Shown piece by piece: positions 1-8,407 of a DNA stretch of 35,963 bases. The notes under the pieces were generated by a model. The model made no database searches and was not told the DNA's origin. It saw only the letters and a program-made list of their open reading frames with translations. Source of the stretch: Henriciella sp. (lineage in GTDB: Bacteria; Pseudomonadota; Alphaproteobacteria; Caulobacterales; Hyphomonadaceae); NCBI GenBank assembly GCA_012960415.1, contig DUBH01000018.1, positions 1-35,963 on the forward strand. Direction: 5' to 3'. A program made the translations under genes and the position numbers. The stretch's first letter is position 1. Each line of letters starts with the position of its first letter.

Positions 1-1826
1 ATGGGACCCGCGCCGGCGGCCCCGTTCAGGCGCATCAGCTCCGAGGGACGCCAGTCGGTCATCAGGTCCTCGACGCGCTCGAGCTCCGCTACCGCCGCCG
101 CGATGGCGCGGTAGACCAGGCCTCGTACCAGACAGAACGCAATCAGACCCACACTCAGCACGAACAGAACGCCAGCGGGCATCGGGTCCTTGATCATGAA
201 ATCACTGCCCGGCTGGTTTGAGACCCAGTGTGCGACCGCGAGCACCTGTTCGAGCGACCAGCCAAACAGACGAAGAAATGGTTCGTCCAGCCCGATGGGC
301 GCGGTCGCGAGGGCGAGACCCGCCAAGGGCGCGCTTACGAATGTGATAATCGGCATCGCAAGAAGGTTCGCCCAAAGCCCTCCCGGTGCCACCCGGTCGA
401 AATGATAGAGCGCGAACGGCGCCGTAGCCGCCGCCCCGACGATCGACGTCACCACCAGCGACTGCAGCGTGAATACGAAACCATTGCCGGACGTCCTGTC
501 TGGCTGGGCCTGACGCTTCTCCCGCCAGACGAGATAGGTGGCAATTAGTGCGCCCGTGGCAGCGAAAGACATCTGGAATCCAGGGGTCATTACACTGTGC
601 GGCTGGATAAGGATGACGGCTGACATCGCAACGGCGAAGGAGCGGAAGCTGAGAGGCGATCGGTCCAGAAGGATAGCGCCGAAGAAGACCGCGGCCATAA
701 TGAAGGCCCGCTGTGTCGAGATGCTTGCGCCAGACAGCACAAGATAGAGCGCCGTCATAACAAGCGCGACAGCTGCGGCTGGCTTCTGCACAGGGACCCG
801 CAAGGCGAACCATTCCCAAAGCGATAGCACCCGCCGCACGCTAAAATAGACAAGGCCGCCAACGATCCCGAGGTGCAGGCCTGAGATGGCGAGCAGGTGA
901 GCCAGACCTGCACGGCGCAGTGCCTCGACGTCTTCCTGATTCATGAAGCTGCGGTCTCCGGATGCCAGCGCTGCTGCAAAGCCTCCAGTGCGCTCCCCGG
1001 CCGCATCGCGCACATGAATGGCGAGCGACCGGCGCATGACGCTCACCGTGCTGCGCACCCTTTCCATGAAGCCGCGCTGCGCCCCAAGTGTTCCGCCCCG
1101 GCAGCGCCCCTGCACATATCCAACGCCGTCCAGTCCATCAAAAAAGGCCTGCCGGTTAAACGCATAGTCCCCCGGCATGCCCGGCTGCGGCGGAGGACGA
1201 AGAACAGCCCAGCAACGAATAAAGCGCCCTGGCGCGACATTCAGAGATAGCGAGTGCGTGAGTCTGATCCGGCTCGGCAGCCGCTCAGGTTCGATGCCCC
1301 CGATCGCGTGAACGTCAATCCGCAAGCGTACGCCTTTCTCACCGGGCTCAACCGCACTCACCCAGCCTTCAATCATGGTCGGACCGATCATCTGCTGAAC
1401 AGGCGGTACCGGTCGGATCAACGTGTGGATCTTTGAGACCATGGCGCCGCATACAGCCCCCATGATCAGGATGAGCACGAGACGGAGCGCGAAGCCTCCT
1501 GCATGTCGAAGGCCAGAGAAAACCGCTCCGCCAATGGCAAGCGCTAGCGCGAGAAGAACGAGCAGCGGCGGCTCAAAAGGGACGGTAAAATAGACAATCG
1601 CACCGAGGCAAAGACCGAGCGCAAAATAGAGCGGGCCGTTCAGAACGAGGTGTAAAACATGGCTCTCGGCAAAGCCTCCGCGAGGGAAATCAGCGCGCCT
1701 CTTGCCTGATGCCCTTTCAGAGTGTTCATGGCGCCCAGATACCTGATCAGAAGCAGAACCGGACAGTTTGTCAGACTGATGACGACGATAACGCGATTTG
1801 CCCCCTCCCCGACTGGCATGCTCCAC
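1..1826 (-). CDS. comEC: ComEC/Rec2-family DNA-uptake channel protein, 5' part only
   Basis: The minus frame is open from the left edge to about 1826 and has no internal stop. It encodes a polytopic membrane protein. The first membrane segments (about residues 60-125) are followed by the N-terminal ComEC domain (DUF4131), visible as PGDYAFNRQAFFDG, then the competence domain with the hallmark HLLAISGLHLG beginning at His310 and further membrane helices. In this family the protein forms the inner-membrane channel for single-stranded DNA in natural transformation. The C-terminal metallo-beta-lactamase-like part, if present, lies beyond the window. The start is uncertain: the only ATG, GTG or TTG upstream of the first membrane helix is GTG at 1826, which has no clear Shine-Dalgarno sequence and would overlap divergent gltX by 48 bases. 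The next ATG in frame (about 1465) would remove the first helices. A basic, hydrophilic segment of about 55 residues precedes the membrane region. Placement beside gltX is common in alphaproteobacteria, often with lexA next to comEC, but lexA is not in view. Confidence 0.9.
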   Translation of the reverse strand, partial: MEHASRGGGKSRYRRHQSDKLSGSASDQVSGRHEHSERASGKRRADFPRGGFAESHVLHLVLNGPLYFALGLCLGAIVYFTVPFEPPLLVLLALALAIGGAVFSGLRHAGGFALRLVLILIMGAVCGAMVSKIHTLIRPVPPVQQMIGPTMIEGWVSAVEPGEKGVRLRIDVHAIGGIEPERLPSRIRLTHSLSLNVAPGRFIRCWAVLRPPPQPGMPGDYAFNRQAFFDGLDGVGYVQGRCRGGTLGAQRGFMERVRSTVSVMRRSLAIHVRDAAGERTGGFAAALASGDRSFMNQEDVEALRRAGLAHLLAISGLHLGIVGGLVYFSVRRVLSLWEWFALRVPVQKPAAAVALVMTALYLVLSGASISTQRAFIMAAVFFGAILLDRSPLSFRSFAVAMSAVILIQPHSVMTPGFQMSFAATGALIATYLVWREKRQAQPDRTSGNGFVFTLQSLVVTSIVGAAATAPFALYHFDRVAPGGLWANLLAMPIITFVSAPLAGLALATAPIGLDEPFLRLFGWSLEQVLAVAHWVSNQPGSDFMIKDPMPAGVLFVLSVGLIAFCLVRGLVYRAIAAAVAELERVEDLMTDWRPSELMRLNGAAGAGP

Positions 1827-3263
1827 ATTGGCGGCGCACGCACAGCTCTTTTCAACTACTTGTTTGCACGTCGCAACCAGGGAAAATTCCTGCTGCGGAT
1901 CGAAGATACCGATAAGGCGCGCTCTACCCAGGAAGCCGTCGATGCGATTCTCGATGGCATGAGCTGGCTCGGCCTCGATGCCGACGAGGCCCCTGTCTTC
2001 CAGAGCGCGCAGGCCGAACGCCATGTCGAATGCGCCGAGGCTATGATCGCGAATGGCCGTGCCTTTCGTTGCTATGCGACACCTGAGGAGCTGCAGGCCC
2101 GCCGCGACGAGGGTGAGGCAGCCCGCGCGGCTGCAAAACAGGACGGCGTCAGCGAAGCCGACCGCCAGACGCTGCTACGCAAGGCTGAAGAGCTGCTCGC
2201 TCCGTTCCGTTCACCGTGGCGCGATGGCGGGGATGCGCCAGCACCGGACGCGCCCTACACCATCCGCCTTCGCGCGCCCGACGATGGGCAGATCATCGTT
2301 CAGGACGGCATACAGGGCGAAGTGAAGGTCGCCGCACGCGAGATCGACGACCTCATCCTGCTGCGCGCCGACGGCTCGCCAACCTACATGCTGGCCGTCG
2401 TCGTCGACGACCACGATATGGGCGTGACCCATGTCATTCGCGGCGACGACCACCTGCGCAACACTTTCCGCCAGATCCCGATCTATCAGGCGATGGACTG
2501 GGGCGTGCCGCACTTCTCGCATGTGCCAATGATCCACGGCGATGATGGCGCCAAGCTGTCGAAGCGTCACGGCGCGCTCAGCACGACCGCCTACCGCGAT
2601 ATGGGCTACCTGCCCGAGGCGCTGAACTCCTACCTCCTGCGCCTTGGCTGGAGCCATGGTGACGAGGAGATATTCACGCTCGAATCGGCAGCCAAGGTCT
2701 TCTCCATCGAGGCGATCAATCGCTCCCCTGCCCGGCTGGATCTCGCCAAGCTGAATGACGTCAACGCGCACTTCATCCGCGCCTGCGACGATGCGCGCCT
2801 TCTTGGGCTTCTGAAGCCATGGCTCGAGGAAGCCATGGGCGAGCCTCTGGACGATACCATTATCGAACGTGTCACCGTCGCCCTTCCATCCATGAAGGAT
2901 CGCGGTGCGACCCTGCCAGAGCTGGCTGAAGCGTTCCGCTTCCTCTGGAGCGCCAATACCGACAATCTGAACAAGAAGGCCCGCAAGGCCCTCTCCGGTG
3001 ACAGCCTCGAACGTCTTTCTGATTTGCGGCAAGCCATTGCCAATGTAGAGGAATGGCGCGATACCGCACTGCAACAGGCGTTACAGTCTTACTGCGCTGA
3101 CAACGAACTGTCCTTTGGCCAAGTCGGCCCGCCCGTGCGCGCGGCCCTGACCGGGGGACTTCCTGCACCGGACCTCGCTCCGGTCATGGAATGGCTCGGC
3201 CGCAATGAGACCCTGTCACGCATTGATTTTCACCTCGCTCGCACTGACATGCAGAGTGAATAG
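1779..3263 (+). CDS. gltX: glutamyl-tRNA synthetase (GluRS)
   Basis: Class I aminoacyl-tRNA synthetase that charges tRNA with glutamate in the cytoplasm. The 494-residue product begins MTTITRFAPSPTG and has the HIGH-type motif as HIGG at His16 and the KMSKS-type loop as KLSKR at residues 259-263. The Rossmann fold is followed by an alpha-helical anticodon-binding region, and the length is usual for a bacterial GluRS. I chose ATG 1779 because homology begins there; an in-frame GTG at 1722 would add 19 unrelated residues. No good Shine-Dalgarno sequence precedes 1779 and no convincing promoter is visible, since the upstream DNA is the start of divergent comEC. gltA follows after 24 bases on the same strand, so the two are probably co-transcribed. 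Some alphaproteobacteria carry a second GluRS, so the exact tRNA specificity (Glu only, or also Gln) cannot be read from this window. Confidence 0.95.
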   Translation: MTTITRFAPSPTGMLHIGGARTALFNYLFARRNQGKFLLRIEDTDKARSTQEAVDAILDGMSWLGLDADEAPVFQSAQAERHVECAEAMIANGRAFRCYATPEELQARRDEGEAARAAAKQDGVSEADRQTLLRKAEELLAPFRSPWRDGGDAPAPDAPYTIRLRAPDDGQIIVQDGIQGEVKVAAREIDDLILLRADGSPTYMLAVVVDDHDMGVTHVIRGDDHLRNTFRQIPIYQAMDWGVPHFSHVPMIHGDDGAKLSKRHGALSTTAYRDMGYLPEALNSYLLRLGWSHGDEEIFTLESAAKVFSIEAINRSPARLDLAKLNDVNAHFIRACDDARLLGLLKPWLEEAMGEPLDDTIIERVTVALPSMKDRGATLPELAEAFRFLWSANTDNLNKKARKALSGDSLERLSDLRQAIANVEEWRDTALQQALQSYCADNELSFGQVGPPVRAALTGGLPAPDLAPVMEWLGRNETLSRIDFHLARTDMQSE

Positions 3264-3287
3264 ACCGACACGTATGAGAGAGCAGAC

Positions 3288-4595
3288 ATGATCAACAAGA
3301 CGAAACCTGCCGGGACGGCGAAAATTGAAATCGATGGCAAGACCCATGATCTGCCAGTCCTGAGTGGGACCCTTGGTCCAAACGTCGTGGACGTGAAAAA
3401 ACTTTACGGCGATGCAGGCGTGTTCACGCTTGATCCTGGCTTCACCTCGACCGCGAGCTGTGAGTCGCAAATCACCTTCATTGATGGTGAGGAAGGCGTT
3501 CTCCTTCACCGCGGCTACCCAATCGACCAGCTTGCCGAACAATCCGGCTATCTTGAGGTCTGCTACCTTCTTCTGAACGGCGAGCTGCCAACAGGCGCAC
3601 AATTCAAGACCTTCGCGCGCGAAATCACGCAGCACACCATGCTGCACACACAAATGGACCGGTTCTTTGACGGCTTCCGCCGTGACAGCCACCCGATGGC
3701 CATGCTGACCGGCACGGTAGGTGCCATGTCAGCCTTCTATCCAAGCTCCATGGACAGTGCTGACCCGGAAGAGCGCCGCCTGGCGTCTATCCGCCTGATC
3801 GCAAAGATGCCGACGCTGGCAGCGCGCGTCTACAAATACTCCATCGGCCAGCCCTTCGTGAACCCGCGCAACGATCTCTCCTATGCCGAGAACTTCCTGC
3901 GCATGTGTTTCTCGGTGCCGGCTGAAGACTACAAGATCAGCCCGACCCTCGCCAAAGCGATGGACCGTTTCTTCATCCTGCACGCTGACCACGAGCAGAA
4001 CGCGTCGACCTCGACCGTTCGTCTCGCAGGTTCGTCAGGCGCACACCCTTACGCGGCCGTTGCAGCAGGCGTTGCCTGTCTCTGGGGTCCGTCGCACGGC
4101 GGCGCCAACGAGGCCTGCCTCAACATGCTGCACGAGATCGGTTCGGTTGACCGCATTCCGGAATTCATCGCCCGCGCCAAAGACAAGGAAGACCCGTTCC
4201 GCCTCATGGGCTTCGGTCACCGCGTCTACAAGAACTACGATCCGCGCGCCAAGGTCATGCAGGAAACGGCTCACGAAGTTCTCAACGAGCTTGGCATCAA
4301 GGACACGCCAATCCTCAAGGTCGCGATGGAGCTCGAGAAGATCGCGCTTGAAGACGAGTATTTCGTCGAGAAGAAGCTTTACCCGAACGTCGATTTCTAC
4401 TCGGGTATCATTCTCGATGCGATGGGCTTCCCGACCGAGATGTTCACCGTCTTGTTTGCGCTCGCTCGCACCGTCGGCTGGGTCTCTCAGCTCAACGAAA
4501 TGATCGACGACCCAACCCAGCGTATCGGCCGCCCACGCCAGATCTATACCGGCGCACCACTTCGCGATTTCAAACCGGTTTCGCAGCGCGGCTAG
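3288..4595 (+). CDS. gltA: citrate synthase, type II (Gram-negative form)
   Basis: Condenses acetyl-CoA with oxaloacetate to citrate, the entry step of the TCA cycle. The 435-residue protein has the small N-terminal beta-rich domain of the hexameric, NADH-regulated class, followed by the helical catalytic core. The catalytic triad is visible as His270 (GPSHGGANE), His311 ([15 protein letters not shown]) and Asp369 (YPNVDFYSG), with spacings close to those of the E. coli enzyme (264, 305, 362). A GAGAG Shine-Dalgarno lies just before ATG 3288. It follows gltX by 24 bases. Its TAG stop overlaps by two bases the stop codon of convergent lpxB (shared CTAG), and a strong intrinsic terminator for this strand lies 47 bases downstream, inside lpxB. 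Confidence 0.97.
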   Translation: MINKTKPAGTAKIEIDGKTHDLPVLSGTLGPNVVDVKKLYGDAGVFTLDPGFTSTASCESQITFIDGEEGVLLHRGYPIDQLAEQSGYLEVCYLLLNGELPTGAQFKTFAREITQHTMLHTQMDRFFDGFRRDSHPMAMLTGTVGAMSAFYPSSMDSADPEERRLASIRLIAKMPTLAARVYKYSIGQPFVNPRNDLSYAENFLRMCFSVPAEDYKISPTLAKAMDRFFILHADHEQNASTSTVRLAGSSGAHPYAAVAAGVACLWGPSHGGANEACLNMLHEIGSVDRIPEFIARAKDKEDPFRLMGFGHRVYKNYDPRAKVMQETAHEVLNELGIKDTPILKVAMELEKIALEDEYFVEKKLYPNVDFYSGIILDAMGFPTEMFTVLFALARTVGWVSQLNEMIDDPTQRIGRPRQIYTGAPLRDFKPVSQRG

Positions 4596-5737
4596 TTGTG
4601 CGCAAGCAGCACCTTCGCTGCAATTTCCGCTGACCGAAGATCGCCCTCGCCCATCCGCGCGAGGGCGTTTTTCTGTGCGGCGATCTGAGCCTGGCGCGCC
4701 TCTTCATTGCCGAGCAAACGCAGCGCTTCCTTTGCCATCCGTCCGGCTTTGAACTTGGTCTGAACGAACTCTGGAACCACCTCTGTATCATCAGCCGCGA
4801 TGTTCAGAAGCGTGATGTGGGTCGGCTTGAACAGGAAGAAGCGCGCGAGCGACCAGGTTACCCAACCAGTCTGATAGCCGACGAGAAAAGGCGTGTCCTG
4901 GAAAGCCAGTTCGCTCGTGACCGTCCCCGAGCAGGCAAGCGCATAGGTCGCAGATGACATCACGTCGAAACGGTCGACGCTCTCTGCGCTGAGATCAGCC
5001 CAATCGAACCGGTTGCCATATTTTTCAATGAAGTATGGGCGAATATTCGAAGCGGGATGAAGGATGACGCGCACATCGCCGCGCGCTTCCTTTACCTGCT
5101 GCGCGGCCTCAAGTAACACTGGTGCTACGCTATCAATTTCGCTGCGGCGGCTGCCGGGCAGCACGAGGAGCACAGGTGCTTCTCCGACACCCATTGCAAG
5201 CCGGCCGGCTTCTGGGTCACCCTTATGTCCCCGCGATAGCGCGGGGTTGCCCATCACGGTAACGGGCAGTCCGAAGGGTTTGTAGAACGGTGCTTCCATC
5301 CCATGGATGCAAACCAGATGATCCACAGTCTCTGCCAGTGTTTTGGCCCTGCCAGGCCGGGTAGCCCAGACTTGGGGCCCCACGACTTTGACGAGTCTGA
5401 TATGGGGCGCGCGAGCCCGCACACGCTGGGCAACACGAAGCGTGAAACCCCACGAGTCGACCAGCGCAACAGTGTCAGGCGCCGCTTCGACAATGGCGTC
5501 GGCAGCCGCGTCCGCAAGCGCGACAACTTCGCGGTAGATCTTCACGCCTTCAAGCAAGCCGACCACAGAGAGTGGCGACACGTCTATTGGCGAAGGAAGC
5601 CCCCGCGCGGCGAGCTGCTCGCTGCCGATGGCGTTCAGTGTAACATCTGGCTTCAGGCGTCGAAGCTCGTCGACAATCTCCGCCGCCAACAGGTCACCTG
5701 AAGCTTCAGCCGCAACGAGATAGATGCTGGATGCCAT
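4592..5737 (-). CDS. lpxB: lipid-A-disaccharide synthase
   Basis: Glycosyltransferase (GT19 family) that joins UDP-2,3-diacylglucosamine to lipid X to form the lipid A disaccharide at the inner face of the cytoplasmic membrane. The 381-residue product starts [20 protein letters not shown], the typical N-terminal nucleotide-sugar-binding fold with the AEASGD motif, and continues with family segments such as [14 protein letters not shown] and [11 protein letters not shown]. It is the last gene of the leftward envelope cluster: lpxI ends 6 bases upstream, and a GGAG lies in the lpxI end before the ATG. Its stop overlaps the gltA stop, and the 3' end carries the gltA terminator on the opposite strand. 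No terminator for lpxB itself is evident downstream in gltA. Confidence 0.96.
   Translation of the reverse strand: MASSIYLVAAEASGDLLAAEIVDELRRLKPDVTLNAIGSEQLAARGLPSPIDVSPLSVVGLLEGVKIYREVVALADAAADAIVEAAPDTVALVDSWGFTLRVAQRVRARAPHIRLVKVVGPQVWATRPGRAKTLAETVDHLVCIHGMEAPFYKPFGLPVTVMGNPALSRGHKGDPEAGRLAMGVGEAPVLLVLPGSRRSEIDSVAPVLLEAAQQVKEARGDVRVILHPASNIRPYFIEKYGNRFDWADLSAESVDRFDVMSSATYALACSGTVTSELAFQDTPFLVGYQTGWVTWSLARFFLFKPTHITLLNIAADDTEVVPEFVQTKFKAGRMAKEALRLLGNEEARQAQIAAQKNALARMGEGDLRSAEIAAKVLLAHN
4642..4672 (+). terminator. rho-independent terminator of gltA, located inside lpxB
   Basis: A perfect 9-bp stem (4642-4650 CGCCCTCGC with 4659-4667 GCGAGGGCG) closes an 8-base loop and is followed directly by TTTTT (4668-4672). 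The orientation suits transcripts coming from gltA on the plus strand. On the minus strand the hairpin is preceded by A5 and not followed by a T tract, so it should not stop lpxB transcription. The same bases encode the lpxB residues [11 protein letters not shown]. Confidence 0.85.
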
Positions 5738-5743
5738 AGGTGA

Positions 5744-6583
5744 TCAGCTCCAATCCTTCGAGAAAGCGAACAGGAACACACCGGTTTCAGCGCACCTCCT
5801 GCCGATCTCGTCACGATTGAGTAGCAGTGCACCTTCAGCTTCGACACCGATGCCCGCAAGCCCGGCCTCTGCGGTTCTGTCAATCGTCGCAGGACCGATT
5901 GTCGGAAGGTCGATCCGCCGTTCCTGAATAGGCTTAGGCCGCTTTACCAGAACACCGCGACGGGCCGCTGGCGTGCCTCTGATTTCGTCTTCAAGGTCAT
6001 TGATCCGGCCAAGCATGCGGTCAGTGCCTTCTTGAGCCTCAACGGCCAGAACAAGACCATCACAAACGGCACACCCCTGCCCGATATCGAGGCGGCCAAG
6101 TTCGCTGGCGATGGCCGCTGCTTTGCGAAGATCGGCGAACTCGCTTTCTGAAGGCTCCCGGCCGAAGATAACCCCTTCTCCAACAGTAAGCTCCTGCGCC
6201 GCCGCCTCAGCAGCAATCACTTCAAAGCCTTCAGCTTCAAGCTCACCCACAATGACCCGCAATAGCGCATCGTCTCCATCGCGCGCAGCCTTGAGCACGC
6301 GCGGCAACAGTTTCGCCCCGCGCATGTCCAGCTTGATGTCGGAAAAGTTTGGCCGCTTCACGATACCCGCGAACACCACCTGCTCGCAGCCAAGCTTTTT
6401 CAGCCGTTTGATCAGGTGCCCAATCTGCCCAATACCGACGGTTTCGTGATCGAAACGCTCTAGACGTTTCTCTTCAAAACCCGACAGACGAAAAACATGA
6501 ACGTCTTGCCCACGTTCCTGTGCGGCCGATGCAATCGACACCGGAAGGTCTCCCAATCCGGCAATGATGGCGAGTTTTTTCAT
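5744..6583 (-). CDS. lpxI: UDP-2,3-diacylglucosamine pyrophosphatase LpxI (DUF1009)
   Basis: Hydrolyses UDP-2,3-diacylglucosamine to lipid X and UMP, the step before LpxB. LpxI is the alphaproteobacterial replacement for the unrelated LpxH. The 279-residue protein opens with KKLAIIAGLGDLPVSIA, the Rossmann-like N-terminal domain, and ends with the conserved region KRPKPIQERRIDLPTIGP characteristic of DUF1009. It sits between lpxA (10 bases upstream) and lpxB (6 bases downstream), the usual arrangement, which supports the assignment. Length is normal and no frameshift is seen. Confidence 0.94.
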   Translation of the reverse strand: MKKLAIIAGLGDLPVSIASAAQERGQDVHVFRLSGFEEKRLERFDHETVGIGQIGHLIKRLKKLGCEQVVFAGIVKRPNFSDIKLDMRGAKLLPRVLKAARDGDDALLRVIVGELEAEGFEVIAAEAAAQELTVGEGVIFGREPSESEFADLRKAAAIASELGRLDIGQGCAVCDGLVLAVEAQEGTDRMLGRINDLEDEIRGTPAARRGVLVKRPKPIQERRIDLPTIGPATIDRTAEAGLAGIGVEAEGALLLNRDEIGRRCAETGVFLFAFSKDWS

Positions 6584-6593
6584 ACTGGTTGGC

Positions 6594-7385
6594 CTATTCA
6601 GGCAGACAGAGCGACCGGTTCTTGCTGGCGCGGATAAAGTCGATGATCTGCATCAGTTCTGCGCAATCACCATATGTTATCTCAGCATCTTTCACCCGTT
6701 CGCTGAACGTGCCTTCCTTGGCAAACAGCATCCGGTAGGCCGCTCGAAGATCGTGAATAGACTGACGACTGAAGCCGCGCCGTTTCATGCCGACAATGTT
6801 GAGCCCGGCAAGATGGGCGTGATTTCCGATGACCGAGCCGTACGGGATCACATCGGCGACAACGATGGCGCCGCCGCCAACAAAAGCATGCTGACCGATA
6901 CGGCAGAACTGGTGCACAGCGGCCAAACCGCCCATCCAGACCTGGTCTTCAACGATAATGTGTCCCCCGAGCGCAACATTATTCGCCAGGACGCACTTGT
7001 CGCCCACGATACAGTCATGCGCAACGTGGACATCGACCATGAGAAGGCAGTTCGCGCCAACTTTGGTCAATCCGCCATGTGCTGGAGAGCCACTGTGTAT
7101 CGTCACATGTTCACGAATTACCGTTGACGCCCCGATGATGAGGCGTGACGTTCCATCATCCTTGAAGTTCAGTATCTGCGGCGGCGTACCAATCACTGCG
7201 CCCGGGAAGACCTCAACACCCGAGCCGAGCTCGGTACGCCCAACAATCGTAGCGCGTTGATGGATATGGCAGCCGTCGACCAGCGTCACGTCGGTGCCAA
7301 CATAGGCAAACGCGCCAACGCTGACGCCTTCACCAAGGCTCGCACCTTCTTCGACAATCGCTGTCGGGTGGATGGTTGTGGTCAA
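6594..7385 (-). CDS. lpxA: UDP-N-acetylglucosamine O-acyltransferase
   Basis: First enzyme of lipid A synthesis; transfers a 3-hydroxyacyl chain from ACP to the 3-OH of UDP-GlcNAc. The 263-residue protein is a left-handed beta-helix built from hexapeptide repeats, with the catalytic His123 in DVHVAHDCIVGD, a pocket segment GGLAAVHQFCRIG and the helical C-terminal domain. The start is TTG at 7385: homology begins immediately (TTTIHPTAIVE), there is no ATG nearby, and an AGGGAAAGG Shine-Dalgarno lies about 8 bases upstream. The TTG overlaps the TGA stop of lpxD (TTGA), so translation is probably coupled. fabZ, which normally separates these two genes, is absent. Confidence 0.95.
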   Translation of the reverse strand: MTTTIHPTAIVEEGASLGEGVSVGAFAYVGTDVTLVDGCHIHQRATIVGRTELGSGVEVFPGAVIGTPPQILNFKDDGTSRLIIGASTVIREHVTIHSGSPAHGGLTKVGANCLLMVDVHVAHDCIVGDKCVLANNVALGGHIIVEDQVWMGGLAAVHQFCRIGQHAFVGGGAIVVADVIPYGSVIGNHAHLAGLNIVGMKRRGFSRQSIHDLRAAYRMLFAKEGTFSERVKDAEITYGDCAELMQIIDFIRASKNRSLCLPE

Positions 7386-8398
7386 GATTTACGCCTTTCC
7401 CTCGATGTCTGCTTCTGGAGCCAGGCAATCTCGCGCATCCAGTCTCTCAAGGGGCGAGCAGGCGTGCCACCCCAAGTCTCTCCGGCGGGAATTTCCCGAA
7501 ACACGCCAGCAGACGCCGCGATCTGCGCGCCCTCTCCGACAACGACATGATCCGCAATGCCGACCCGGCCGCCGAGCTGAACGCCGTCACCGATAGTCAC
7601 AGTGCCGGAGATGCCGCCAAACGATGCCATCAGCACATTGCGGCCTAGGACGACATTATGAGCGATCTGGCAGAGATTATCGATCTTGGTGTTCTCACCA
7701 ATGATAGTGTCATCGAATGCACCGCGATCAACGCAGCTGTTTGCGCCGATCGTTGCGCCGTCCTGGATGATGACACGTCCGAATTGCGGCGCATCCTCTG
7801 CGCCGCCCGGTCCCGGCATGACACCAAATCCTGCTTCTCCGATGCGCGCGCCGGAGTAGATATTGACGCTGTTGCCGATCAGGGCGCACTGGATGCTGAC
7901 ATTTGCGCCTATGACGCAATCGCGACCTATCTGCACGCCGGGACCAATCACTGCGTTTGGAGCAATGATTGAACGGTCGCCAATCGCAGCGCCCTTGCCA
8001 ATATGCGCTGTCGGCGCAATGCGCGCGCTCGGATGAATGTTGGTGGCTTCATGCGGTGCTTCGACATCTCCCCAGTCGCGAAACTGGAGAAGCTGACGGG
8101 CCGCAACCGCATGAGCGTAGCGTGGTAAAGGCGTGACAAGTGCCGCGACGCCTTCCGGCAGTGCGTCAACAAAGTCCGTCCGTACAAAGCAGGCGGCAGC
8201 CTCTGCACTTATCGCATCAGCTGCCGGCCGCTTCTTGCCTTCATAATAGCAAACCTCGCCGCTCCGCGCGCGAGACGCTGCCGCGACATTTGTCGCAACG
8301 GCGTCGGCATCACCGTGAAGCTCAGCGCCCGTTGCAGCAGCCAGGTCTCCAAGGCGAACCTGCCCGAGAAAACGGAAAAACCTTGGGTCTGCTGTCAC
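7382..8398 (-). CDS. lpxD: UDP-3-O-(3-hydroxyacyl)glucosamine N-acyltransferase
   Basis: Adds the second 3-hydroxyacyl chain (N-linked) in lipid A synthesis. The 338-residue product has the N-terminal uridine-binding domain, the left-handed beta-helix (for example SARIAPTAHIGKGAAIGD) and the catalytic histidine in the CQIAHNVVLG segment. The start is GTG at 8398 (TADPRFF follows, as in homologues). No Shine-Dalgarno is visible because the preceding bases are the CAG/CAA repeat and stop of skp, only 9 bases upstream, so it may rely on re-initiation after skp. The end overlaps lpxA by 4 bases. Confidence 0.95.
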   Translation of the reverse strand: MTADPRFFRFLGQVRLGDLAAATGAELHGDADAVATNVAAASRARSGEVCYYEGKKRPAADAISAEAAACFVRTDFVDALPEGVAALVTPLPRYAHAVAARQLLQFRDWGDVEAPHEATNIHPSARIAPTAHIGKGAAIGDRSIIAPNAVIGPGVQIGRDCVIGANVSIQCALIGNSVNIYSGARIGEAGFGVMPGPGGAEDAPQFGRVIIQDGATIGANSCVDRGAFDDTIIGENTKIDNLCQIAHNVVLGRNVLMASFGGISGTVTIGDGVQLGGRVGIADHVVVGEGAQIAASAGVFREIPAGETWGGTPARPLRDWMREIAWLQKQTSRERRKS

Positions 8399-8407
8399 GA
8401 CGGAATG

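Noticed and set aside
202-819. A minus-strand open frame of about 200 codons in the comEC region
   Set aside because: It is out of frame with the continuous ComEC reading frame, which carries the family motifs, and it lacks membrane character.
1600-1800. An SOS (LexA) box of the alphaproteobacterial GTTC-N7-GTTC type near comEC, given the frequent lexA neighbour
   Set aside because: No spaced GTTC/GAAC direct repeat is present in the comEC-gltX region on inspection.
1640-1855. A short minus-strand open frame across the comEC/gltX junction
   Set aside because: It starts inside gltX, is out of frame with comEC, and has no ribosome-binding site or recognisable sequence.
4560-4600. A terminator for lpxB in the gltA 3' end (the AAACCGGTTT palindrome)
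   Set aside because: The inverted repeat is short and has no following T tract in the lpxB direction.
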